Source of the DNA: Syncephalis plumigaleata
Taxonomy: Eukaryota; Zoopagomycota; Zoopagomycetes; Zoopagales; Piptocephalidaceae
NCBI GenBank assembly: GCA_025201365.1
Contig: JAIXMF010000006.1
Span: 124,001-188,000 of the forward strand
Reading direction: 5' to 3'
Length of the DNA: 64,000 nt
Part shown: positions 51,463 to 61,447 of the stretch, one piece after another
Layout of the letters: each line of letters opens with the position of its first letter
Numbering within the stretch: the stretch's first letter is position 1
Made by a program: the position numbers and the translations under genes
Notes under the pieces: generated by a model
The model's input: only the letters and a program-made list of their open reading frames with translations
What the model was told of the DNA's origin: nothing
The model's database searches: none

Positions 51463-54400
51463 CTATACTGTCATTTTTGCAACTGTTAATTCAGCTAAAT
51501 AATCATTATGCATGACAATATTGATTAGTATTGGAGTGGTCATCATCAATGTAATCGGCTTACCTTTAGTAATTGTTAGATCAGCCTCTAAACTGGCAAT
51601 GCGCTCCGAGTTGGCCTGCTGCTCTTGAGCTCGTTCTGTTCGTTCACGTTGCAACGATGCCTCAAGATCCTTAATACGTAGAGCTAGTTTTCGTAGTTGC
51701 ACCTCATCCACTAGAATCTCTTTGCTTGCCGATGGCGTATGCTTAGATGGTGTAGCGTTGGTTTGTGCACTGGCTTCCGTTTGTTCGAATTGAGCCAATT
51801 CTAACTTGCGAATTGTGTTACGCAATTCGGCAATCGTGCCCTTTTGACTGCGACATTCCTCTTCGAGTTCAGCGATTAACTCGTTTTGTTCATCCACATT
51901 AAACATCAATTCAAGATATTTCTACATGATCATAATCAATCGCATCAATACATATATACATATACATTCCTGCTAATGCTAATCACCACCGAATAACTTA
52001 CTTGTGTACCGGTAAAGTTGGCCAATGAATATCGACCGGAAACATCCTTTTCAACTTGTGTACGTAGATTGGCCATGTTACTCTCCATTTCTTTCAATGA
52101 TGCCTCAAGTGTGCTGTTTCGCTCTCGCAATCGATTCAATTCCTCATACACGGTGGCATCACCATTGGCAGGTGAATCAAACTGTGTAATCTCGAATACA
52201 GGCGATTTAAGCTGTGATAATGGTGAAGCAACAAAGGAGGTTTGTTCGAGTGCTTGTTTCAATGCTTGTATCTCACGATCCTTTGCTACTAGTTTGGCCT
52301 TTAGATCTGCTACAATAACCGCAGCACCACCCGATAATCCCGTATCCTAATATCGACTATTAGTAAGACTCGTCATTATCGACACAGTGGCTATCCTTAC
52401 CACTGTATCATCCTTCTCCTTAGTTGCTACATCTTCAATCGAAGGAGACGACGAAGTAAGAATCAACTCGGTCAAGTGATCGATACGTTCACGTAATGTC
52501 GTTCTAACCAACTGTAACTCCATGACTTCTTCCTCAAACTTGATATGTTCATCGATTAGTACTACTCAATAACCATAGTCATACATGTACACACACCTTC
52601 TTGTTTTCCTGTTTCAAATGCTTCAGTTCATCAGTATTCGTTGGATTCAATACTTCGTTGGTGTGAATAAGGCGAGCCTTGAGTTCCATAATCTCCAGAC
52701 GATATTTTTGTAATAGTGCCTTGTCATCTACCACCTAGTAGTTGTAATAGCAAATAAATAGTATTAGCTTCATTTCACGATTGATACATACCAAGTAAAT
52801 ACCTGATTCGTATGAGCAGATGTTGTCACCTGCTTAATACTCGAGGCAAACTTCAGTGTATTCAGACTTTCATCTAGATTGGAACCCGATGGAGCTAGTG
52901 CACAAATAACCGCTATACGTGCATTACCCGACAACGATGTTTGTAGTAGACGTGTAAGTTTAGAGTCACGATATGGAATGTGCGTCCTACATATGTATAT
53001 AGATAGTAATGAAGTGAGTATTTATTCTTATATTGTTTGTTTGTTTGTTTGTTCCTTACTCATTGCCATTGGTAATCTTGGAGATAACTGTGCCAAGGGT
53101 AAGCAGACTACACAGCGTTGGATGTTAATATCTCATAGAATATAAACGAATAAAAGTATGCCTACCTTTTGTTGATATAGGCCGTTTCACGACGTCGTTC
53201 CACAGAAACTGATGCCTTCTCGGAACCCGCTAAATCAATCAGGTTCTAATGACAAATAGTATGTTGTCAACTACAAATACTAGTCTACGGCACATCCAGT
53301 CAACTTACCAGTTGTGAAATGCGCACCGAGCTACGTCCTCCATTTCGTCCGGCACGAGCTCGCCTTACACCCATGGTTAGGTTGGGCATACCACGCTCAC
53401 GACTTTCCACGATCTATCAATGATGCGTTAGCATGATATTACATATATATATATATATTTGTACGTACCAGCTGAAATATAGTATGCGATCTACTACTAT
53501 GCTCATTGTAGTCTGTAGTGCTCACATGTCGCCTAGCTAGTATCAAGTAATATATGTATGTATGTGTAAATAATCAAACAACCATTTCAATATCTATAGT
53601 CTAATTACATTCTCCTTTACGTATTACACGCATAACTTGAGCCACCGATGTGACAATCTCCTCTTTTAATGGACTAACATACACACCACGCTACATTTAT
53701 ACGATTAGTAAAACAAACAGGTAATATCTATCTATCTATACCTTGCTATCTTCATGCAATTTCAATACTAAACTTTCAGGTGCCAATAAATCCTTAATCT
53801 GTTCATTGTAAATCTCCAAATAGGCCACACGTAATAGATACTCGCGCGTGCTTGATGATTGCTAATCATCATTGTTAGTATTTACTAATAGCTATTGATT
53901 ATACTTTCTAACATACCTCTCGAATATAGGAGAATACATCGGCAACCGCTCGTGGAATAACACCAGCATTTGTTTTATCGCCTATTGATGTATAAAGAAA
54001 CAAATAAGCAATGTTTTAGTAACTAGTCATCATCATTATACATATCATCAGTATTACTTACCCATCTACGCTAGTTAGTACACAATCGATGACATAACAA
54101 CTTGCACTTACCATTGTCTATTTGTAATGAACATTGTTAATTAACTATTACATCAGCATTATAAATGACTTACATAAGTTTTACCCGAAGATGTTTGTCC
54201 ATAGGCAAATACCGTTCCTATTATACAATGCATGTTCATTACATTCATTATTATTATTGTTGTTGTTGCTATTTACCATTGTAACCTTCCATAGTTGACC
54301 TGTAACATGCTACTAGTAAGCATCACTTATATAATCAATCGATGATGAATCACTTACTTGACCACATCCTGTACCACGCGATGATACACTTCACCATTGT

Positions 54401-54770
54401 CTGTCCCACCGATAACTGCATCTATACCAATATCAATATGAATATTATATCGTCAACATTCTCAGTTATACTACTATTTACCATAGAAATTATCAAATAA
54501 ATGACGTCGATTCTCTGCGGCATACGTTTCATTAAGTCGAATACGAGTGGGATCGGGCGACTCCCATATACTGATTTCGTTGAGGGGCAGTCTTCGTTCC
54601 ACGCGGTTAGGTGGACGTAGTCGTACGGCTACCGTAACATTCTCGGCTCGTCGTTCGTTAATCGACGAGTCGGAGATGACTGAAGAGGCTGACGGTGTAC
54701 GAGAGTGGGCTGATGCACGAGAAGGCGTACGCGCACCAAGTCGAGGAGACGTTGGCATGGTACTAGCCAT
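51463..54770 (-). CDS. Kinesin motor protein (kinesin-7/CENP-E-like)
   Basis: A microtubule motor with an N-terminal head and a coiled-coil tail. It starts MASTMPTSPRLGARTPSRAS (a Ser/Arg/Pro-rich extension). The head begins NVTVAVRLRPPN and HLFDNFYG. The P-loop GTVFAYGQTSSGKT is at about 54190-54225; switch I SSRSHTIF at about 53500; switch II LNLIDLAGSEKA at about 53240; YINKSLLTLGTVISKI and IPYRDSKLTRLLQTSL follow. A neck and heptad-like coiled coil (KYRLEIMELKARLIHTNEVL, LNRLRERNSTLEASLKEMES) runs to LAELTVAKMTV. About fourteen small exons. The short length (about 900 residues) and head sequence suggest the kinesin-7 group (CENP-E/Kip2), but the subfamily is not certain. Confidence 0.9.
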
Positions 54771-55289
54771 TGCAAAACTAGTATACTTTTTGCAACGTAA
54801 AGATAAAAGCGTACAGTAGAGTAGAAGCTAACTAACTAACTAACTAACTAACTAGGATAAAACAAGATACGATATGGTAAAGCGGTAAACAAACAGTAGT
54901 AAGTATAGAGGAAAGGTCACGGGAATAAAGGAAACTACACAAGAATGTGGTGTAGTTGTGTGTGTGTGTGTATACATGTGCTTGTGCGCATATTATTTCT
55001 AAGGCAACAATGACAAAACAACATCCTCCACAATGCACCACACGATCATCACACGGACATGTTCTATCCATATGACACTGTGTGTTCATCATAATCCATG
55101 AATGTATGAGCATATAAATGAGTAAATGAATGCATGTGCATAATACAAGTATGCACACAAGTACACAAGCACAAGCATTCACGTGTTAACAGATGAATGT
55201 TTATGTATATAGTTCATTAAGTAATCGGTTACTATTATTATTATTAACAGATTATAGGTCTATGATTAAATGGATACGACTAAATTACC
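54771..55289. other. Spacer upstream of the kinesin gene
   Basis: No gene. A TAAC run of about seven copies lies at 54828-54855 and a GT run near 54957. Confidence 0.5.
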
Positions 55290-55365
55290 ATACTTTTCCA
55301 ACCGATTAGCGCAGTTAACCTTTTGTTCTTATGAATAAATAATAGTTATGATAATACGTATTTAG
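55290..55365 (-). repeat. Short dispersed repeat, copy 4, beside the Fanzor relic
   Basis: On the minus strand ATTATTTATTCATAAGAACA leads into AAAGGTTAACTGCGCTAATC and GGTTGGAAAAGT. It begins 18 bases past the stop of the Fanzor-like frame, so it may be the end of that element. Confidence 0.7.
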
Positions 55366-55382
55366 ATGTGAAAGCAATAGCA

Positions 55383-55721
55383 TCAGGGATAAGTTGTTTC
55401 TTGTTGTCCTTGTCCTCCTTTTCTTGAACATTTAGAAGTAATAACATTTTGATGTAGTTGTGCTGGAACACCATTTCCATTGCGAAGACTGAGAATAATT
55501 TGAATAACATTCAGACATGCTGCCATATCCCGATTCCATACACGATACTCGAATCCTTTACCTTTCATGTCATCTTTACAATTCTGATGTGTGCATCTAA
55601 TAGAATAATGAATTAGTATATTGTTATACATTATACTCATATTAAGAAGGCATGACAAGTGACAGTAGGATATCTCGTCAATTAGAAATACTTGAACACC
55701 ATGTTTCATTGTTATCCACAC
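55383..55721 (-). pseudogene. Fanzor/TnpB-like nuclease, C-terminal relic
   Basis: Fanzor proteins are eukaryotic relatives of the RNA-guided nuclease TnpB, carried by DNA transposons. The relic keeps KHGVQVFLIDE (the RuvC strand before the family DExxTS motif), a half zinc ribbon (CTHQNC) and the RuvC-III segment YRVWNRDMAACLNVIQIILS, then LRNGNGVPAQL, the usual C-terminal form. A stretch between IDE and CTHQ looks like an intron or decay (about 55605-55665). The N-terminal two thirds and the earlier catalytic residues are missing upstream, where the F-box gene begins. It ends GQQETTYP at a TGA. It cannot encode an active enzyme. Confidence 0.65.
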
Positions 55722-55808
55722 TTGCGTATGATTTATTTGTGTATCCTTGATTAAAATAACGTCATCGTATTTCTCTACCCCATATCGCCTTTCTTATTCC
55801 ATTCCACT

Positions 55809-57440
55809 ATGTCTACTACTACTGCTACTACTGAAATATCGAGTAATTCCAACTCGTCTTGTAGATTACTAGTTTGTCTGAATACTCTTCCATTTCATGA
55901 CCAGCGTCATTTTCGTAATTTATTTAGTTATAAAGAATTATTGCGTTTATCAGCGTGTTCTCGCTCGTTAAGAAGCAGTATACGAAATGACCAATTATTA
56001 TGGCAAGCACTATATCATAGGGATTTTCTATCGGGTGCCCATTATGCTAAAGAAATGGAATTCGTATTATGGTGTATACGCACGGATGTCAACAATCCAT
56101 GTACATCGGATAAACGAGCCGATCTACTAGAGAATGTAGACTGGTACAACACATATCGTCGACGAGTGAGTACCGAGAATAATTGGCGATATGGACGATG
56201 CAATACCACGCGTATCGACATGGAACAGGACGGGCGTGAATTAAATTATAACGCAGAGACTGCGTATAATAGCTTAGTTATCGTACAACAAAGTCGCTCA
56301 GACGACACACCGAGTCATTATTATAGTTTAGAATATTTGCCGCACTCAAATCTTAGATCAAGCAGCAATATTAAATATAGCAGTACGTTATCCACATCGC
56401 CAAACATTCTTTCGCTGGGTAGTGGTAATGAAACTCAGTATACTCATGTCTCGGGTGACCATTATATAGCTGTATCTCCTAGGAAAATCGGGAGCAATAC
56501 CAACTATAAAGTAAAAATACATTCTCGCAAACATGGTGGTCTTTTCACTACATTTGATGCTCCAGCACGATACCGAGTGACAGCAGTCAAGGGGAAATGG
56601 GTATTATTAGTGAATAGATTACAAGAGTTAACCAACGATTTACTTTATGTTTGTAAGTGTGTTAATTGTACAATGATGCAATATAACTGATACTAATCAT
56701 TGATGAATTCAGCCGATACAATGATATTCGATATAGAGAATAATATCATGTGTTCTGGAAGCATTAGTGATACATGGAACGCTATTCGTTTCTACAAAAC
56801 AACCAATAATACAGCAATAGTATACACGGCAAGACTAGTCAAAGATGATAACACAGATCGTATTGAATGGGCATTATACCAATTCTCGAGCAATAATCAT
56901 GTTGTACAATTGCGAAATGGCTGGTTTCATTTACCTATGAGGATGGTGGATGGATGGCTAATTCCGTATAATTCATATGATTCGCATATGCTCCTTAAAT
57001 TACATGGTTACCTTGATTATGATCCATATATAATGCATAGTGTAGCATCCAGTGGTCAAAGTCATACTCCACGTAATTGTTACACTATAACTGATCAACA
57101 TATACCTATCCCATTGTTAAGGGCTGGATACATGTATTCAAGGTTTAGTCCCAAACCAGTAAAAGTATGGACAGACCTAACTTACAACGACGATCAAGTA
57201 TTACGATTACCGGGTACAACTTTCATCAGAAATATTATTGGAGATTTCTATGTTTTTACTGTAAGAGATCATAATCGTATAGCAAGTCGATTGCTTGTAA
57301 ACATCACTACAAAAGAAATAATACGCCAAATGGAAGCATCAAGTACACGCGGATATTTGGAGATTGATACAATGGCTGGTACAATATATCGTCCATTTGA
57401 CAGCGATGTGGAAATAATACATGAATATGGCGAATTATAA
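55809..57440 (+). CDS. F-box protein
   Basis: Two exons (55809-56651, 56714-57440; CAG acceptor), about 520 residues. The N-terminal F-box reads LFSYKELLRLSACSRSLRSS then IRNDQLLWQALYHRDF. WYNTYRRRVSTENNWRYGR follows, the linker found in many fungal F-box proteins before a beta-propeller-like part. The rest (SLGSGNETQYTHVSGDHYIA, VTAVKGKWVLLVNRLQ, VWTDLTYNDDQVLRLPGTTF, VFTVRDHNRIASRLLVNITT) has the rhythm of beta-propeller blades, but no WD motif is clear. Likely an SCF substrate adaptor of unknown target. The base composition is more AT-rich than the neighbouring housekeeping genes. Confidence 0.8.
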
Positions 57441-58081
57441 CAAGTATCAATAAATCATACTATGTTAGTTAATAAGAATAGTGCTTATACATCATTAAAC
57501 CATAACACATGCTAATACTTTCTATGAACTGGATGATTAATTGAATAAATCAACTATAGTAGCAATTGAGACATCAAGCTGTACAAACTGATGAATGCTT
57601 CTCGATGCATAGAAGATGTTGCTTGATAGCACATGTACTACGACATCATTTTATTCTGCTTGATTGAAGCTTGCTATCTGAATACTCTCGAATGCCATTA
57701 TAACAATGCACTGAATAAACAAGCATCCATGTTGTCCTTTACTGAATGTTCCTGTCAATTCATCATAGCTTGTTAAACATATTGTAATATGTGATATCGC
57801 AATCATTAACATCTCCCTCAACTGCTAGGCCAATGACAACTACTCAATAATAATAATAGTGCTAATGAATGTGCAAGTGTTTATTAATAAACAGCAAATG
57901 TTACAGGATAAATGCGCTAATTGGATGGAACAGCCCTGTATTATTACTTCTGTTTATTCCTTCAACTGTCACTTATACTTTTTCACAATTTCCTAAGGGT
58001 ATATGCGCTTACGTCACTCTAGCTAATTGACACTATTCCATTGGTCTCTCGTCTTCTTGCTGTTCTTATTTGTTTCGCGTC
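57441..58081. other. Spacer with a dispersed repeat
   Basis: No gene. It contains copy 5 of the short dispersed repeat (57813-57945), and a CT-rich stretch just before the SDR start. Confidence 0.5.
57813..57945 (+). repeat. Short dispersed repeat, copy 5
   Basis: CCCTCAACTGCTAGGCCAAT and GACAACTACTCAATAATAAT match copy 2 closely. The end GCGCTAATTGGATGGAACAG and CCCTGTATT is the shared tail. Confidence 0.75.
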
Positions 58082-59256
58082 ATGCCTCATGATCATACCG
58101 GGAATCCCGAGGTCAATATTGACCTTATTGTACGCATATTAAAGACAAGCGTATTCCACTATTCGTTTGGCATAGTAGCTATTAGCATGCTAAAGGCGTT
58201 GGAACTATCATGGAGCCATCCGTTGACCTTGTTCTTTCTCGGCTATACGGCATTCCTACTGGTAGTCTATGGTGTTGCGCATATATTACGTCCCAAGGGC
58301 CGTCTCGACTGGAAGAATCAAGTGATAGTTATCACCGGCGGTAAGTGACATATCTACACTCCTACTATTACTATTATTATTATTGATACATGTTGACGCG
58401 TGTGTATGTGCTTTCTTATTTATTGCTCTATCTAGGTGCTAGCGGTGTGGGCAATTGTCTAGCCGAGGGTCTAGCGATGCGTGGTGCCGATGTCGCCGTA
58501 CTCGATATTACACCGACTAAATCGCATCTGAGCCAGATCAAATACTACACCTGCGATATTCGTGATCCCGACCAGATCAAAACGAGTGCCAATGAAATTC
58601 GCGAGACATTAGGCACGCCCACTATTCTAATCAATAATGCAGGTGTCGTGCATCCCGGTTCCATTCTTAATAGTACTGAAGATGCCATTCGACATACATT
58701 CGAGGTGAATACCCTGGCTCATTTCTGGACTGTACGAGAATTCCTTCCTGATATGTTAAAAGCCGATCGTGGACATATTGTTACGGTTGCGTCACTACTT
58801 GGTTGGGTTGGTGCAGCCGGACTTACCGCGTATAGTTCGAGTAAAGGTGCCGCGGTACTATTGCATGATGCACTACAACATGAACTGGCATTGCAGTCAA
58901 GCAACGTACGCACAGTACTTGTATCTCCTGGTCATTTGTTAACTGACATGTTTAGTATGCTTAAGACGGCCAATGAATTCCTATTACCAATGGTGTCACC
59001 CATTGATCTATCGCAGCGTATTATCGAGACTATCGAGAAAGATGCCAATATAGACTTGTATATGCCATGGGGATGCAATTTCGCTCAGTTATATACCATG
59101 CTTCCTTGTTCATTAAAGTGCCTTATTAAAAAGGTAAGCGATAATAGTAATAATAATACGTATTTATTAATATATCCGTTGGTTATTTAGTTCACAGGTG
59201 TGGATAATTCTGTACGTGATATAGTTTGCAGTATAGAATCAACTGCTAGTAATTAA
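58082..59256 (+). CDS. Membrane-anchored short-chain dehydrogenase (SDR16C/RDH10-like)
   Basis: Three exons (58082-58340, 58436-59133, 59191-59256), about 340 residues. The N-terminal part is hydrophobic (LTLFFLGYTAFLLVVYGVAH), a likely ER anchor. The Rossmann fold has VIVITGGASGVG, an acidic residue after strand 2 (VAVLDITP, favouring NAD), the NNAG motif (ILINNAGVVHPG), the Ser of IVTVASLLGW and YSSSKGA with catalytic Tyr and Lys. VLVSPGHLLTDMF follows. The family oxidises or reduces retinoids, steroids or long-chain lipids; the substrate here is unknown. The stop is four bases from that of PIG-T on the other strand. Confidence 0.9.
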
Positions 59257-59260
59257 TAGC

Positions 59261-61319
59261 TCATTGCTTCTCCTTTTTGTGCCAACGAATTGGTTCGAAA
59301 TTACGTGATAGTAGATTAAACATGGATCCAAAGAATAATGCAATAATGGTGCATGTCAATGTAATCACATTATACGGCATACTAAAGTCGGGTAATGGTG
59401 AGTTAAGTAGGAATGGCGTAGTATAAAAACGACCTCCTTCCAAATGTCTATAATATACATTATCATTATCAGTGTTATTGTTATACATCTATAATTCTAT
59501 CCCAATTACCTTGCATGCTCACATGACTCCACTGTCAATACGGCAGGTCCAATATCAAATCCATGATTAGCATCTGGTGGATATTCCGTATATCTTAGGA
59601 ATAGTTTACGGAATGATATGTTCAGACGTATCGTTGATTGTGCCGGTAAGTTCAATTGCAATTCAAGTAATGTAGATCGACGTCTATCAGCTGCTGGTTG
59701 ATAATACCATTGTTGCAGTATATCTACTAGTATAGATTAGTAAAGATATACATACAATAATTATACTACATTACCTGATTGATTAACAGATGATGTCTCC
59801 ACCAATTCAATATCTAATGTATGCATAAACAAATTCATATACCAAGGAGTAACCTGTAATAATGATACACGTGCATTGGATGTTGCTCTATTCTTTAGTT
59901 CAAATGCTAAACTACCATGATCTGCACTAAATCCATCTAGAATACAAATCAATAATCAGTCAACTAATAGTGCAATATCACTTTTACTTACCAGCAAGTC
60001 TTCGATGTATGGTAATCAATGGATTGGTGGCTGTAGTATGTGTGTCATCATTATTAATAATTCATCAAGTGTATCTACATATCTTCACTTACTCTTTTGT
60101 ATTGATGTAGTATTACACAAATAGCCAACATTCAAATCAGATCGTTGCTCCTTGATTAGATCGTAGATAGCCCATCGTTGTTCATCTACTTTAATGGTTT
60201 CTGTTGGTTCTACCGTGGCACGCACTTGTTGTTCATCCTCGAGTAGATTAATGACAAATCGACTTTGACGTGCCAATGGACATGCCTTCGGTAAGTAACG
60301 CTCCAATGATGCCCATAACGACCAGCCTATTAATAAGATTATCATATAGTCATTATCATGTAATAATTACTACTATGATTTACCTTGTTCTTGTTCTTGT
60401 TCTTGTTGAGTTGGTTCCAACACAGATACTACAGTCTGACGTAACTCCAATCCATTCGCGGTATGTTGCACATGTATAATCATAGAATGATAATTTGCTT
60501 TATAAATACGATGTGTATTTAACAGATTGGCTAGACCAGCCTATGTCATTATTCAATTGAGTCATTTAGTTAATACATCTACTAATATCATTACAGATAA
60601 GCCTACTCATTTACCTTAGATTGACATGGTAGCTGTTTAATCCATGGTGTTAGATTCTCTGTACATACACTTTCTCGTGGTAGTAAGCCATAACGTAATC
60701 CTATTACATATCATTTCAATAATAAACAAGTAAATAAATTCATTCTATTTACCTGAACCTGCTTCTTGTTTAAAGGCTAGTTGTGGTGCAACAGTATGTG
60801 TATCATCAATGAAATTCAATGATGCGCAGAATACACCGGCTAACGCATGAGTTAGACCACGCCATCGTTGATCAACACTATAGTAAATAGATGATTAGTA
60901 TCAGTATTCGATTATCCTTATTACTACACTTACCTTTCTAATTGTGAATCTGTTTGTAATTGAGCCCATAATTCCGCACCTGACCCTGCACTCTCCTCAC
61001 CAACTACGGGATAATCCCATCGTTCAGGCATCCAAGTACCTTGTGTCAACGATAGTCGTAATGAAGTCACTTTGTATTTATCAATAATTTGAGCCATAGC
61101 AGGCGAGAATAAATAGTCATTATGGCCTGATAGTGGTGGTGTTGTTGCTGTTGACGTAGTACGCTCACTAGTACGAACAACAAACTGAAAATGCGTTAAT
61201 ACACGTCCATCTTCAAGTGGTCGTACGATGAGTTGCTCATCAAATGTGTCAGCCTTAACAAACACTCTAATCACTATGAGTGACCATAACAAATAGTACG
61301 ATAATAGATAGTACGCCAT
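59261..61319 (-). CDS. PIGT: GPI transamidase component PIG-T (Gpi16)
   Basis: A subunit of the ER complex that attaches GPI anchors. It starts [20 protein letters not shown] (signal sequence), then [20 protein letters not shown]. It carries the family's [20 protein letters not shown] then [55 protein letters not shown]-like parts in weaker form, and [16 protein letters not shown]. The C-terminal membrane helix is near [20 protein letters not shown] with a short basic tail (HKKEKQ). About nine exons, all with minus-strand GTAAGT-like donors. Confidence 0.9.
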
Positions 61320-61447
61320 CAATATGAATACTATATACTAGTAAGATAACTAAATAAATAGAAAGGAGAGAGGAGGAAATGAATAGAGTAAGAGGAGAGC
61401 AACGTCACTCATTCTATCTCCTCCTTTTATTGATTTATTGATTTATA

